Of a stretch of DNA of 64,000 bases, positions 36,425 through 47,591 are shown piece by piece. Source of the stretch: Adiantum capillus-veneris. Lineage: Eukaryota; Streptophyta; Polypodiopsida; Polypodiales; Pteridaceae. The stretch lies in assembly GCA_014529385.2 (NCBI GenBank), contig CM043958.1, positions 152,675,293 to 152,739,292 of the forward strand, written 5' to 3'. Within the stretch, counting starts at the first letter, position 1, and each line of letters begins with the position of its first letter. The notes beneath the pieces were generated by a model. It searched no databases. It saw only the letters and a list, made by a program, of their open reading frames with translations, and was not told the origin of the DNA. The translations under genes and the position numbers were made by a program.

Positions 36425-38880
36425 CGAATAGACCTAAACTAGGGAAAACACGAGCGTATATTGTAGTTGTCCTCTAACTTCCTTTAGGTTCACCTAGAGT
36501 AAAACTTTCTTTTAAAAACCACATAGCTTAATATTGTCGTCTTTTGTTGTGTAGAGGTAGCTTGGAAGTAATCGTACTTGAAGAGTGCCTTCAGTATTGT
36601 AGGATTGTAGATTTAGATTAGGATTTGGATAATGATTGAAAGGCGAGACAAGTCTTAAGATCAATGCTCAAGAAACCATATAAAATAAGAAAACTAGTGT
36701 TTGTGGACACTTTCCACAACTCCATTGCATGAGAATCTAGGAGTAGGGTAAGTAGGATCCAAGGCGAATTTCAGAACATTGCTCTCTCTGAAAGAATCAT
36801 TTGAGTTGTTATTGGAAGTTGAAAAATTTTAGGTCTATGGATAGAAATAGCATGAAAAGATTCCAAAGCATTCAATCCGACTGGAGCGTAAGCTTAAAAG
36901 TTGTATGAACTAGTGGGTAAGCTCAAGGACACTTTGAGGTAAAATTTTCAAGAGCTTGCCAAAACTCAGATTGTTTGCTTTTTCTTGACATTTTAGGCCA
37001 AATTAAGTTTTGACTTGATTCATAGGCTTAAAATAGCTCATGAAAAGACTATCCAGTGGAAAAGTTCAAAAAAGTGTTCATTTTGGGCCTAAAGTTAATA
37101 ATCCTGATCATTAACTTTCAAGTCAGATTTGACCAAGGTTCATACCATTGACTCATTCCATGTGTACAAACAACTTTTGTAAATGCACCAAAGATTTGGA
37201 TCACCAAACTGATCAAAAATTGGGTAAAAACTAAAGTTTGTACTGACTTATTGAAACTTGAGTATAAATTAGGAAAATTTTTATAAATAATCATAATTAT
37301 TTACATGTACCCCATTTTTCAGCTTTTTTGACTAAGTTAGCATACCACTAGTTTTACCATGTTGTAATAAGCCCACAAACCAAATTCGATAAGATTTGGA
37401 TCATTGTATTGAAGATTGTGACCAAATTTGTAAAGTTAGTCTGCGGACAAAAAACTGATGACCATTTGACCAAAAATAGTCCAAACTTGATGAAACTTGG
37501 CTAGAGACCTTAAGTTGAAGTGCTTAACAGATCTGTGTCAAGATTGGGACAAAAACTTGCAAAAAAATAGCCAGAGTAAATAATCGCGATTATTTACATC
37601 TGCTCCAAAAATTGACAATCTTGCATGTTTGGGCATACCACAAGGTCAAGCATAGCAAGTAGACCTCACAAATCAATTTTGGTGAAATTTGTATCACAAA
37701 AGTGAAAGCCAGATTCTTGAAATCAGAGTCCGCGGACACGAAACAGTTGATATCTTGAATAAATCTTATTCAAATTAAGTTTTAACTTGACTCAGAGGCT
37801 CAAAATAGATCTTAAAAAAACTATCCAGTGAAAAAGTTGAAAAAATTATCCATTTTAGGTCAAAAATAAATACTCACATTTATTTGCTTTTGGCTCAAAA
37901 CTGATCAAGTTTGATACCAGAGACTCTATGCATGATTACAAACATCTTTTAAACATGCCAAAAACTTGACAAAAACTGAAATCCGTACTGATTGTCGAGA
38001 AATTGTGTACGACTTGGTAAATTTGGTTCAAACTCAGTGAAACTTGACTCATAGGCTTATATTGATGTGTTAAACAAGTGTACACGATCAATTGACTAAA
38101 AGTATGCAAAAAATTACCAAAAGTAAATAATCATGATTATTTACTTTTGAAAAAATAGAAATAAAAATTATTTATTAAAAAAACCTGTAGTAAATAATCG
38201 CAATTATTTAAATTTGCTCCAGAACTGAGAAATTTTGCACAACTGAATATACACAAGGTCAAGCATATCAAGTAGACTCCACAAATCAAATTTGGTGAAA
38301 TTTGGATCACGAAATTAAGACTTAAGCCAGACTCTTGGAATCAGAGTCTGCGGACACTAAACAATTGATAACTTAGACAAATCTTGATCAAACTCAACCA
38401 AACTTGTTCAGAGACCACAACAAGGTACTTGGCAAAACAAGCGTAAAAAGTATAGAAACTAAGAAAAAGAAATAATCGGGATTATTTACTTTTGAGCCCC
38501 AAAAACAAGATTTTGAACCTTTGAGCTTGTACAGTGCTAGAACAACATAATACAAGGCCACTGGTCAATTTTGGGCTCCATCGGATCCAAATGGGTACCT
38601 GTTATCTCCATTTCAAGTTGTAGATTAGTCCTTTAGCTCCTTGCAAGGATAGAATTTGGAAATCTCATTTGCTGACTCACTTAGCTCAAATTGAAGAACC
38701 AAGTTGCAAGCAAAGAATTGGGAGCTTGACAAGAGCTGAATTCAAGTCAAGTGGAAAAAATGGATAACAATCTAATGTGCAGGTTAGGTTATTCAAGGCC
38801 TAGATTTTCATCATTTCAAAAGCTGCAATCAATTCTGACACTTTCGAGCTAGAGTTAATCAACTCTTGTGAGTCTAAGAG
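36425..38880 (+). mobile_element. 5' leader of a Tat-like element with repeated palindromes
   Basis: No reading frame of note. From about 36480 it matches, in inverted orientation, the leader at about 61310-63482, including a shared block with TTTGTGGACACTTTCCACAA. It holds seven recognisable copies of a 22-bp palindrome. The expected gag does not follow: near 38880 the sequence changes to a minus-strand ORF. The element was therefore truncated or interrupted at the end of its leader. Confidence 0.75.
37094..38489. repeat. Palindrome block A (22-bp motif, seven copies)
   Basis: Copies at 37094, 37283, 37576, 37866 (degenerate), 38123, 38190 and 38468. The consensus is GTAAATAATCA followed by its own reverse complement. 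The copy at 38123-38144 is a perfect palindrome. Centres vary (CATG, CGCG, CCTG), but the flanking TAAATAAT and ATTATTTA arms are kept. Confidence 0.92.
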
Positions 38881-38890
38881 AAATCAGCTG

Positions 38891-39640
38891 TCAAAAGTCC
38901 TGACTCTTTAGTAGAGCAGTACTCTTTTCTAACAGAATCCTGGGTTTCTTGGAGCTATTGGCCTTAGCCAGTGCAACCTTCCTCTTTTGTCCAGTGATGG
39001 CCAATTGATTACGTGGGTCCTCTTCATCTGAAGATAACTCCACATAGTCAGTTAATGGAATAGACTTAGGACTCCAAGCCAGCTGACCTGGGGAAAGGCC
39101 TCTGGAGCAGTAGCGCAATACAAAAATTGCCAGACATATCAAGCTTTGAATACACTCTGTGACTTCAGCTTAGTAGTCTGTTGTAAGACATTGTGAGATA
39201 AAATTTGGCATAGATTGATTTTGGCTTTATCATCCGGCCTTTTTGCCAGCAGCATTGTAAACAATCTCTCAGACACATATGTTAGATTGTTTTTCAGACT
39301 GACAACTTTTGCAATAAAACTATAGTCTAGATACTGGAATCCCTTGCCCACCAGCCTTTCTCTTTTTCTTGGCTGCTTCATCTTCCTTGAGCCAGACTGA
39401 TCTGGTCTGCAGATGCTGTGCTGGGCTTTTTCTCATTGGGCAATCTGAAGGTATAAGAAATATCTTTAGGTGTTACTGTTGTTTTAAATCCATTAATAGT
39501 GACACTGCCTTCATCAACATCAAAAGAATCAAGGACCTGTTTTATAATGGCTGCATCAAAATCAAACTTCGTAGCCTGTACTACCACATGTAGATCCCAT
39601 AATTGCAGTAACGATTTTGTTTGCTCATTAAACGTATCTT
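38891..39640 (-). pseudogene. Extra retroelement ORF (E), plant transposon-type domain plus basic tail
   Basis: Minus strand, from about 39640 leftwards, in three frames (39587-39378, 39381-39139, 39142-38891). It contains FDVDEGSVTINGFKTTVTP and DISYTFRLPNE, then YSFIAKVVSLKNN and KAKINLCQILSHNV, then an acidic-basic stretch (SSDEED, GQKRKVALAKANSSKKPR) like a nuclear localisation signal. This order resembles the 'putative plant transposon protein' domain of extra ORFs in Tat/Athila-type elements; that is a family impression, not a search result. It has the same sense as the gag-pol to its right and is antisense to the leader on its left. A stop and two frame changes break it. Confidence 0.55.
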
Positions 39641-40233
39641 ATTTTATGGAATGAGTGGTAGGGAGGCCTAAATAGAATTAATGACCGCTGGAATCTCATC
39701 CATTGTTTCCTACATCTTTTCTGACATTTTCTTGCGACCCATGCACTGCGATGACTACGAAGCTGTAGAGAAAGAAGACTTGCTTGTGTATCCTAACCCG
39801 CAGTGAGATGTTTCGGGTAGTGTCGGATAGGAACAAGCAAAATCTATCGACAAGGAGGTTTCAGGTTGGAACAAAGAGTTCTCGGAGCTTGGCAATGGCA
39901 AGTGTATGACAGCAGGTAGTCATCATGCAAGAGACTTGTAAGGAAGAGTGTCCACACGTCTCACTATTATACGTGTACACGCCATAAAATCTCCACTTCT
40001 TACCATTCCTAGAGTTATGTGTGCCGATGGCAACGTGGCACAAATGCATTGGCCATTTTGTTCAATAATCTCCTTAATGATTAACACATTTATTCCAGTT
40101 GGTCCTTTTTCCCATAGAAACTGGTACTGATTCTAAAAATCCACTGGCTTTGTTATTGTCACTGTTTTGTCATACTGAGGCTTTACTGATTCTGATACTG
40201 GGTTAACATGGAAAAGATTTAGAACAGCCAGGT
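39641..40233. other. Spacer between integrase end and extra ORF
   Basis: About 590 bp with no credible frame. Short minus and plus frames here look like chance. Confidence 0.55.
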
Positions 40234-42000
40234 CTAATAATCCTGGTCATTAGTAGCTGGAATGCCAGTATCCTCACCTCTGGAGGTCTCCTTCTCATCA
40301 AAATAATATAAATTGATCTTGGCCCCATTATAAACACCTAGCAAAAGTAATCCAGATAAGTCTTTCAGCCTGATTGTGCCATTTGAAAATACCCAATCAA
40401 GTTCAAATGGACCAGCCCAAGCTATCTTCAAATTTGCTTTCTTAGGGCCCAATTTGGATTGATATAGCAAAACTAAGTCACCCTTCTAAAAATCCCTAAC
40501 TTTTATCCCTGGTGGATTCACCATAGAAAACTTATCGCACCATGTAAGTGTAGGGCAGGGGGGTTTTTTACAAGTTACATAAGTGTATAAGTTAGGGGCA
40601 AACCCCCAATAATTTATCTCCCAAGCTTAAAAATAAGGGAAGGGGGTATCATATTTGGGGGGAGGGAGGGGCGTGGAGAAGTGAGAAAACGGAAAAATAA
40701 GAGGAATTTTGTGTTTCAAAATCATGGCTTCCCAAAAGAGTCTACCCTCGAACTTGTGAGTCAATAGCTACAAAAGATACATGCAAGAACTAACAATGCT
40801 TTGTATCAATTACTTGTTTTGTGATTATAGTTCATTTATCGAGGGATGAAAGCTATAAAGAGTTTGTATATATACAAATTTACACGAAGAACCTAACACA
40901 ACTTTATAACCATGTTTTTTGACTAATTTAGATGGGTCAACATTGGACGAGTAGACATATATGTAAGATAGGGGTATGATAGTTTTCTTCATTGATTGTC
41001 GTATAAGCGTAGAAAGGGGGATCATATTCCCTAATACGAGTCGTATATAGGGATTTATCAAAGTTGTTCGCTTGCAGGTGGCATCTCGTTTTGTATGTAG
41101 AGTGAATCCCTCAGGCCTTTATCCTTCTATCATGCCAGTGCTTTCTTTGTTGTTGCTGAACAATCTCCTGTTCCAGCATGGCTCTTTGTTGTAACATCCA
41201 ACTGCAATAATTCCTCCAGCCTTTGTTTGAGATTATGATTAAAATCTAATCCATCTTCCATTGCCATTCTGAGACTGGGAATTACAAATTCAATAGGCAC
41301 TATAGCTTCAGTACCATACACCATTCTGAAAGGTGTCATTCCTATGGTGAATTCATAAGATGTTTTGGAGGCCCATGGAGCAGTCTAGAGCTTGATATCC
41401 CATTGGTGTGGCTCCTTCTAAACAATATTGGTCAAAATATTCTTGATGGTTTTATTACTGCTCTCTGCTTGACCATTGCACCTGGGATAATATGGAGTCA
41501 ATTTCCTGTGCTTAACCGAGAGTATCTCCATCAAAATTTCCATTGTGTCATTAATGAAATGTGTCCCTTGATCAGACACAATTTCAATGTTGCATCCATA
41601 GCGGTGGATAATATTTTCAAACAAAAAAAAAACAGTGGACTTGGCAGTATTATCTGGAAGAGCCTTAGCCTCTACCCATTTAGTGATATAACAAGTAGCC
41701 ATCAAGATGTACCGGTTTTTCCTTGGAGTGACCATCTTGAATGGTCCCATGAAGTCCAGATCCCATTTCATGAATACTCCCAGTGGTTGTATTGGAGTGA
41801 GTGGAGTCATATCAGCTGATGTTGGTCTGCCCATTCTCTGACATATATCACAAGTCTTGCAAAAACTTCGGACATCTGTTATCAGGGTTTGCCACCATAA
41901 TCCTAATTGCAGAATCTTCTTATAAGTGATATCAGTGTGGAGAAATGTCCTCCAAAATCTTGATCGTGTGCTTCAGAGATGACTTGCATCCTCCCTTCCA
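40234..42000 (-). pseudogene. Integrase, split by a small DNA transposon
   Basis: Minus strand. The zinc-binding region (AHDQDFGGHF, then FCKTCDICQRMGRP near 41840) leads into the catalytic core, open at 41834-41418: WDLDFMGPF, EIVSDQGTHF and CNGQAESSNK hold the three acidic residues. Then MTPFRMVYGTEA (41339-41130), and after a frame change AMLEQEIVQQQQRKHWHDRR. The reading is interrupted by the 40509-41114 insertion and resumes with VRDF, KGDLVLLYQSK and the C-terminal module GPFELDWVFSNGTIRL. In life it inserts the DNA copy. Confidence 0.88.
40509..41114. mobile_element. Small non-autonomous DNA transposon (Mutator-like candidate)
   Basis: About 606 bp inside the integrase. Ends are inverted repeats: CTGGTGGATTCAC on the left against CTGAGGGATTCAC read inward from the right (11 of 13 match). 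They are flanked by TTTATCC at 40502-40508 and 41118-41124; extended to ten bases, 8 of 10 match. Dropping the insert and one flank puts the integrase motifs on either side next to each other. No transposase. Class is uncertain: a 9-10 bp target duplication suggests Mutator, and an 8-bp hAT type is possible. Confidence 0.65.
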
Positions 42001-42038
42001 TTGGCACACACCTTCAAAGAACACCATATATGCCCAAT

Positions 42039-42560
42039 TTATAGAGCAAATCCTCCTATTATGGTGAACTTCAGACTCTTAATGATCATAGCTTTCTTCT
42101 GATTCTGAATCCAATTGTCTGGAAATCCTCCTCTTGAAAGGAAATGATATACATCATACCATTCAGGGTTTGAATTTTCCTCAGTTGTTACCTCAAACAA
42201 ATCTGCATCTACTGGCTTATCCCTCAAGGATATTTTAGAGTAGCCTTCAATACTCCTGGAAACAAAATCAGCACCACAATGAGATTTACCAGGCGTGTGG
42301 AATATGCGAAACCTTAACTCCATTAGTAACATCATCCATCTAATTAATCTTCCTTGGATAATAACTTTGTTGATAAAAAATAGTAGTGCCAGATGATCCA
42401 GATAGAAATGAAATAATTTTCCTGGTAAGTAATGCCAAAACTTAGTGGCGCTGAAAACCATTCCCAGAGCTTCTCTCTCCGTAGTAGTGTATCCTTGTTC
42501 AGCTAGACTGAATCTTCGACGAACAAAATAAATTGGATAATCCGTCCTTTCATTTGGTTG
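42039..42560 (-). pseudogene. RNase H domain and start of integrase
   Basis: Minus strand. GYTTTEREALGMVFSATKFW, then LFHFYLDHLALLFF, GRLIRWMMLLMELRF and PGKSHCGADFVSR follow the RNase H order (TTTEREAL, RHYL, DHxAL, GRxARWxLLL, PGKxHxxADxLSR). The last open stretch is 42461-42039. The residues after GADFVSR lead toward the integrase zinc-binding region. Confidence 0.85.
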
Positions 42561-42562
42561 AG

Positions 42563-43576
42563 CTAGTATTGCCCCAATTGCCAGCCTGAAGCATTGACAT
42601 GCACATGTAATATAACATTCCAGTCTGGTTGTCGAAGGACCAGCTTACTGATAATGGCATTTTTAAGACATTGAAAGCTTTCTTTACATTCAAAAGTCCA
42701 TATGAACTTATTGGTTTTCTTGGTAAGGTCATATAGTGCCTTTGTAGCAAACATGTGAACAAATCTTTTGTAAAAATTTATATACCCCAAGAATGAACTC
42801 AATTCAGATGCTGTGAAGGGTGTCTTGGCCTTGCTGGACACACTAGATTTTATCACTGGCCATTCTATGCCATTTTTGGACACTATATACCCAAGTAATT
42901 GTCCCTTCCAGACCAAAAAGACAGACTTGAATGGATTCAAGCAGATCCTCTTCTCCTTACATTGCTAAAAAACCATTTCCAAAACAGTAGAATATAGTGA
43001 AGTCATCCATAAATATAGCTAGAAATTTGTGCAAGAATTCACTGAATATCTCCATCATGCAACATTGGAATGTTGCTGGAGCATTGCAGAGACCAAATGG
43101 CATGATTAAATAAAAGCGGTTTTTCTCCTATCTTCAGGAGCAATCTTTAACTGGTTGTAACCATTGCAACCATCCATAAAACTATACATATCGTGACCTG
43201 CAATCTCAACAAGAAGCATATCAATGAAGGGTAGTGGAAAGGGATCTTTGATATTTTGAGCATTCAATTTTCGTAGTCCACACAGACTCTGAGTTTCCGA
43301 TTCTTCTTCGGTACGACCACTATAGGGAATAGCCAGCCAATCACTGCTGGAGACTTATGTGATGAATTCGGCTTTCAGAAGGTTGTCAATTTCCTCTTTG
43401 ACCTTATTAGCATAGTTCGGATTCATTATGTACCTTTGCAGACGTACTAGTTTGGCATCTGGCTTCAGAGGTATTCTGTGCTGGCAAACCTGTGGATCTA
43501 CACCTTTCAAATTAGTATGTTCCCATGCAAATATATCTTTGTATTTTTGGAACATAAGTCTAGCTTTTTTCTTCAT
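42563..43576 (-). pseudogene. Reverse transcriptase
   Basis: Minus strand, several frames. Starts with YKDIFAWEHTNLKGVDP, QVCQHRIPLKPDAK and NPNYANKVKEEIDNLLKAEF, typical of Tat/Athila RT. Continues through PIVVVPKKN and GYNQLKIAPEDRRKTAF to the catalytic box FMDDF (42999-43013), with both aspartates kept. The open stretch 42940-42563 carries the thumb/connection (LLGYIVSKNGIEW, ELSSFLGYINFYKRFV, FQCLKNAI). In life it copies element RNA to DNA. Stops and shifts at about 43355 and 42965 kill it. Confidence 0.88.
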
Positions 43577-43738
43577 TTCTGGGTTCAGATGCTAATTCAC
43601 CTTGATTAATCGAGGACTTTCTTCAGAACCCAAATTCCATTCTTCAATCTCTTGATCATCTGGGAGCAGCCAATTCGGGCCACCTCCCTTCCTTTTGGTC
43701 AATGACTCCACAGTATAATCCCTGAATGGATTTGTTAG

Positions 43739-44011
43739 TCATGGATTCTTTTTCTGAACTTTAGTGACCTCTTCAATGTAAACTGGTGTAGCGGAATCTG
43801 AATATCCCTCTTTGGAGTCAGATGGTTCCTCTAGCCGGCCAGTCAACTGAACTAGTCTCTGTCTAGGATTCAGTCCAGTGAACTGATCTAGAAAGTGATT
43901 TCTCTGTTTCTTAGCTTGAGCCTTGTCAAATAACACTGCATTCAAGTCGATTTCAGCTAACAAAAAAATGTTCATGGCTGCAAGCATCCATTCAATATGC
44001 TCCTTAGACAT
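43739..44011 (-). pseudogene. Pol region between protease and RT, unassigned
   Basis: 90 codons, minus strand. Contains KKQRNHFLDQFTGLNPRQRL. No motif I can name. Its place fits the variable protease-RT linker of Tat-like pol. Confidence 0.45.
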
Positions 44012-44084
44012 GTAGTACCAGAAAGCTGGTTTTGAATTTCTCTTTACCCACCCTAATCTACATATTCTTGATCATACTAGTTGC

Positions 44085-44387
44085 CTAAACAACTCTATGT
44101 TTACCCATTCTAACCTTGAAGGGTGTTGGCTTTAAATCAATGATACCAAGCCTTTGCTGAAGATGTGCTCCCATAATATTCACACCTACCTCTCCATCCA
44201 GTATAACACCGAATAGCGGCTCCCATTGTTTCCTGACCTTGTAATCCACCTGGATTGCTGGCACCTCATCATCTCTAACTGCCGACAAATTAGCTACTCT
44301 GGCATCAGCTTCAACTTTTCTCCACTGTCTAATAAATTGTGCTGCTTCAGGCAAAGTTTTCTTGATATCGTCTAATTCGACTATCAA
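44085..44387 (-). pseudogene. Aspartic protease (retropepsin-like)
   Basis: 100 codons on the minus strand. FGVILDGEVGVNIMG fits the LVDxGAGVNIM active-site region of Tat-type proteases. The catalytic Asp is kept, but the usual Gly-Ala after it reads Glu-Val. It continues as HLQQRLGI and TPFKVRMGK and then stops. A following stretch (FKTSFLVLHV) matches the end of the domain in another frame. The enzyme would cleave the polyprotein; this copy cannot be made whole. Confidence 0.75.
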
Positions 44388-44654
44388 TTTTTGAATTCAT
44401 TAACATATTTTGACATGGATCTCTTCTCTCTACTCGTCAAAATTTATTATCAGAACTCAAGGAATCAGGACTATCTTCACATTGCCAATCCTCTATTTTG
44501 GTGTCTGTACTGAGCCTTGACTGATACTAAGAAAGACACTGTGCTTTTCCCAGTTCAGTGTTTTCTTTTGTAGCCAAATCTGATTTGACCTGCCTTAAAT
44601 CATCTAACAATCCTTGCACTGCGAGAAGCATGGTCTCAAAGATTTCAGATCTCT

Positions 44655-45098
44655 TTACTGATCTGGTTGCCTTTTCTCAAAAGTCGGGGTTGGTATCTTT
44701 TGAATAACACGAGCATCAAAACTCTCTTGCTGTTTTGGTAGCTTCTTAGCTAGATTCTCTGTGATCTTAGCTACCAGTTCTTGCTGCTCTTGCCGTTCAT
44801 CAGCTACCTTTTCCTTGATCTTAGCCTTCCATACTGTTCTCTGTTTACTCCATTTACTGGTTTCAAGAATGACTGGTTTCACAAGCTCGTTTGGAAGTAC
44901 TTTAATCATCATCCCTTTACTACCGGTGATTGCTCGTACTGGAACTATTTCCAACGCTTTTGCCTCAGTAGCCTCGTTACTGGGAGTGCCCATATTTCCC
45001 ACAACTATAGCAGTTAAGACTTTGCTTTTGGACATTTCCATGACCTTGACCTCAGCCAGTACCCCCTTAGTATCTGCCACGCCTAGTACCAGTCCCAC
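44655..45098 (-). pseudogene. gag-protease linker region
   Basis: Open for 147 codons on the minus strand between the zinc knuckles and the protease. The sequence is hydrophilic, with a helical, Q/E/K-rich second half (ERQEQQELVAKITENLAKK). No catalytic motif. Probably the C-terminal tail of gag. Confidence 0.5.
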
Positions 45099-45199
45099 TG
45101 GTACCTAAATTTTCCTCTTTAGGTCCACTAGTCGTCTTTACCTTAGCTGATTCGGAATTTGTAAATGCAATTAGAGACAAATCCTTACCTTTCTTAAAA

Positions 45200-46456
45200 T
45201 GATGGATTCGAATGCCACAGTTATTCCACAGTTGGCCATACACTTTGCAGTATGTGCATTGTGGGCATTCGTTGGAAACATGATCTTTGGATTTGCATTT
45301 GGAGCACTAGGTTTCCATCTTCCTGACTGGTGGTCTGGTCTAGCTGATTTTAGTAATTTGCATGGCCATTTTTTCAATTTTTCAGAACCAGGACTCTTTC
45401 TTAGCCTTTTCCTTGCTCTTTTTGTATGAACTACTATCAACTAAAAGTCTCACTGGAGTTGGAATTCTCCATAGAGAGAGTTGCTACTGCTAGACCTTCA
45501 CTTCTTACGGCTTCGCTCCTTCTTGGCTTGCTGCTTGAGCTCCAGAGCTCTCTGCACCAAGTCATTAAACTTCTTTGTGGGTGCAAGTACCTCTTGCTCT
45601 CTCACCTTCTTGCTACAAAATCTAGTCAGAAACCATGCACCCGGTCTTTTTTTGAAGGTGGTTCTTGCAACTGCATGGTCAACTCTTTAATCTTTTCCAC
45701 ACAACTTCTTACATACAATTGTCCTTGCTTGATCTTGTACAACTCACAAAGAATGTCTTCATCACCTCTGTTGTCTGAGTACAAGCTGAAAGCCTTGATC
45801 AGTTTATTGTAAGACCTGAGCTGGCAAGCTGGATAGTAGTAATACCATTTTCTTGCCACATCCTTCAGTGTTTGAGGAAAATACTCTCTCCAGTCATCTT
45901 CATCAATATGCTTTAGTTCAGCATATTGCTCAAAGGCTTGAATGTGGACATCAGGATTGTCTTTTTCCCCACCTTTGAAAACTGAAAAAGAGATCTTTAA
46001 GGAAGTAATGTAATCATCCCTGTCTGTATTATATCTGGTTCCTTTGGTCTTGCTAGCCTGACTACGTCTGGATGACTTTCTGTAATGATCAATGTCGGCA
46101 TCCCTGTGAGCTTCCTTTTCAGTTTCAGTCTCAGTCTCTACCTTGGCCTTCTTGATTGTATTATGATGACTGCCTTTGCTACCCTTGGCCTCAACTGTCT
46201 TGTGTGTGGACTGAGAACCTTGAGTCCTGGTTTTGCGTTCCTCACGCTCAGTCCTCCTCCTCCTTGAGTAACTGGAATGCTGAGAGTCTCTGGCCTCTTC
46301 AGCATTACTCTGCTCCTCCTGAGCCTCAATCTCACTCTCGGGGTCCCTCTCAGTATCAGACTCTCTTCCTGAAACTTCTGGAATAGGGTCGACTTGTGTG
46401 GAATCAATGCGAAACCGGGTTGATGATTTTCGACCATGACTGACTCTAGTTGGCAT
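45200..46456 (-). pseudogene. gag, with core domain and two zinc knuckles
   Basis: Starts at ATG 46456, 63 nt after the PBS. Open to 45626 (276 codons): a charged N-terminal 150 residues rich in R, E, S and T, then the gag core (KISFSVFKGGEKDNPDVHIQ, ARKWYYYYP, DEDILCELYKIKQ). The frame then shifts into KKFNDLVQRALELKQQAKK. Further frame changes lead to two CCHC knuckles at 45265-45306 (CSKCKSKDHVSNEC, complete) and 45217-45258 (CTYCKVYGQLWNNC, Gln where the zinc-binding His should be). Role in a live element: particle assembly and RNA binding. Broken by at least two frameshifts. Confidence 0.85.
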
Positions 46457-46519
46457 GTTTGTAGGTAAGAATTTTAACTAGGAGATAGAGCTCACTGGTT
46501 TAAGAGCAATTAGCTCTAG

Positions 46520-46534
46520 CCATTGTGATCGCCA
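46520..46534 (-). other. Primer-binding site
   Basis: TGGCGATCACAATGG on the minus strand, 63 nt before the gag start codon at 46456. A TGGCGA start fits tRNA-Arg-type sites, but the tRNA is not verified. Confidence 0.55.
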
Positions 46535-46537
46535 AAA

Positions 46538-47027
46538 TGGAATGAGAGCTGGTCTCTTTAGATAGCTATTCCAGTGTTAGAGTTCAGAGCTACTAATTAT
46601 CTAGGCGGTTCAATTAGTGAGGACTGGAATTAAGTATTGGACTGAAATAGAGAACTGAACAGGAATAATGTAGTGAAATGGAAGACACAAACTAGAAGAC
46701 TGGGAATGGTATTATAGATTCAGATTAGTAGTACAAAGATAATTAGTACAATGTACAACATGCTTAAGCTTAGATGAAGTCTGAGGATCGAATACAGGAG
46801 TAAGTGATTACAGAGTTGAAAGCCAAAAGCTTATAAAGCTAAAAGTCTAAAAGCGAGAGCACGTAAGCCAAAAGTCTAAAAATCCCCGGATACATTGTAG
46901 CAACTCCTATTTGTAGGCTTATAGAGTTAATGCAGTAACTCTAGAATTGTTGCTAGTGTAGCTGTTCCTGCTAGGTGGCCTTCTAAGGAGTAGTTCTTGC
47001 CTCTTGGGACTGTCCTCGCCTTCTACA
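46538..47027 (-). repeat. 5' LTR of the Tat/Athila-like element
   Basis: TGGAATGAGAGCTGG at one end and TTCTACA at the other (490 bp). The inner end is three bases from the PBS. The outer end is set by the start of similarity to 31143. Confidence 0.7.
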
Positions 47028-47454
47028 GTGGTCCACTTTGGGGCTAAAAAGCCTCATAAAATTTTTCTCGGACCTCATATGATGAGAACTTGCAAAGCAA
47101 AAAGGGCTCCATTTGGTTACCCTGCAACCCCTTGTTAATGCAACCATCTTTGAATATATGTTATGTTTTTTTACTATTTGTCTTTGAAATCAATCTAGTT
47201 GGGTGACATCTATAACACATGGGATACCCATGCATCGCCTGCATATGGTGCCAATACTAACTATATGTTGTGTTGTTTCCATGGGTGCAGGTGAGGGTTA
47301 ACTTCTTAACTATGGTTTTCAAAGTTCCTTGGCTTGAAGATGGCGGACTATTATATCTTCTGGCTCTTGATTTCAACACTTGTGTATAAAGACTATTTTG
47401 CACTATGAATGGAAATTATACCATCTTGCCATTGACATAAATTCTAGTGTCTTT
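47028..47454. repeat. Second copy of the segment at 31143-31571
   Basis: Aligned end to end with 31143-31571. Here the left edge is the outer end of the LTR at 46538-47027, so this copy is the insertion target of that element. Confidence 0.9.
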
Positions 47455-47591
47455 TGTAATTTGAAAGGATTCTTTGGTGTATATGTTATATTGTTATTGG
47501 AAAACACACACGCCTAACACCAAGAATAGAAGTGATACTCTTGAAAGACCTAGTTACTATAATTTAATTCCTCAGTGTCTGTCCTAGATAA

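Larger units (their letters stand above)
40234..47027 (-). mobile_element. Tat/Athila-like Ty3/gypsy retrotransposon, degenerate
   Basis: Order on the minus strand: 5' LTR 46538-47027, PBS 46520-46534, gag 46456-45200, linker, protease 44387-44085, RT 43576-42563, RNase H about 42560-42039, integrase about 42000-40234. Many frameshifts and stops occur. No 3' LTR is seen: left of the integrase come a spacer and ORF E, then a foreign leader, so the 3' end is lost or rearranged. The outer LTR edge abuts GTGGTCCAC; the same sequence without an LTR occurs at 31143, which supports the boundary and suggests GTGGT as target duplication. Confidence 0.85.

Noticed and set aside
37094-38489. CRISPR-like array (spaced palindromic repeat)
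   Set aside because: Spacing is irregular (67-330 bp), repeats are only 22 bp and degenerate, the context is eukaryotic retroelement, and there are no cas genes.
40825-41061. 78-codon minus-strand frame inside the small DNA transposon
   Set aside because: Short, AT-rich, no motif; considered organelle-derived sequence but saw no support.
41403-41819. 138-codon plus-strand frame
   Set aside because: Mirror of the integrase on the minus strand, which has the DDE motifs.
44761-45108. Plus-strand frames of 78-115 codons over gag and linker
   Set aside because: Shadow frames of the minus-strand gag region; no motif of their own.
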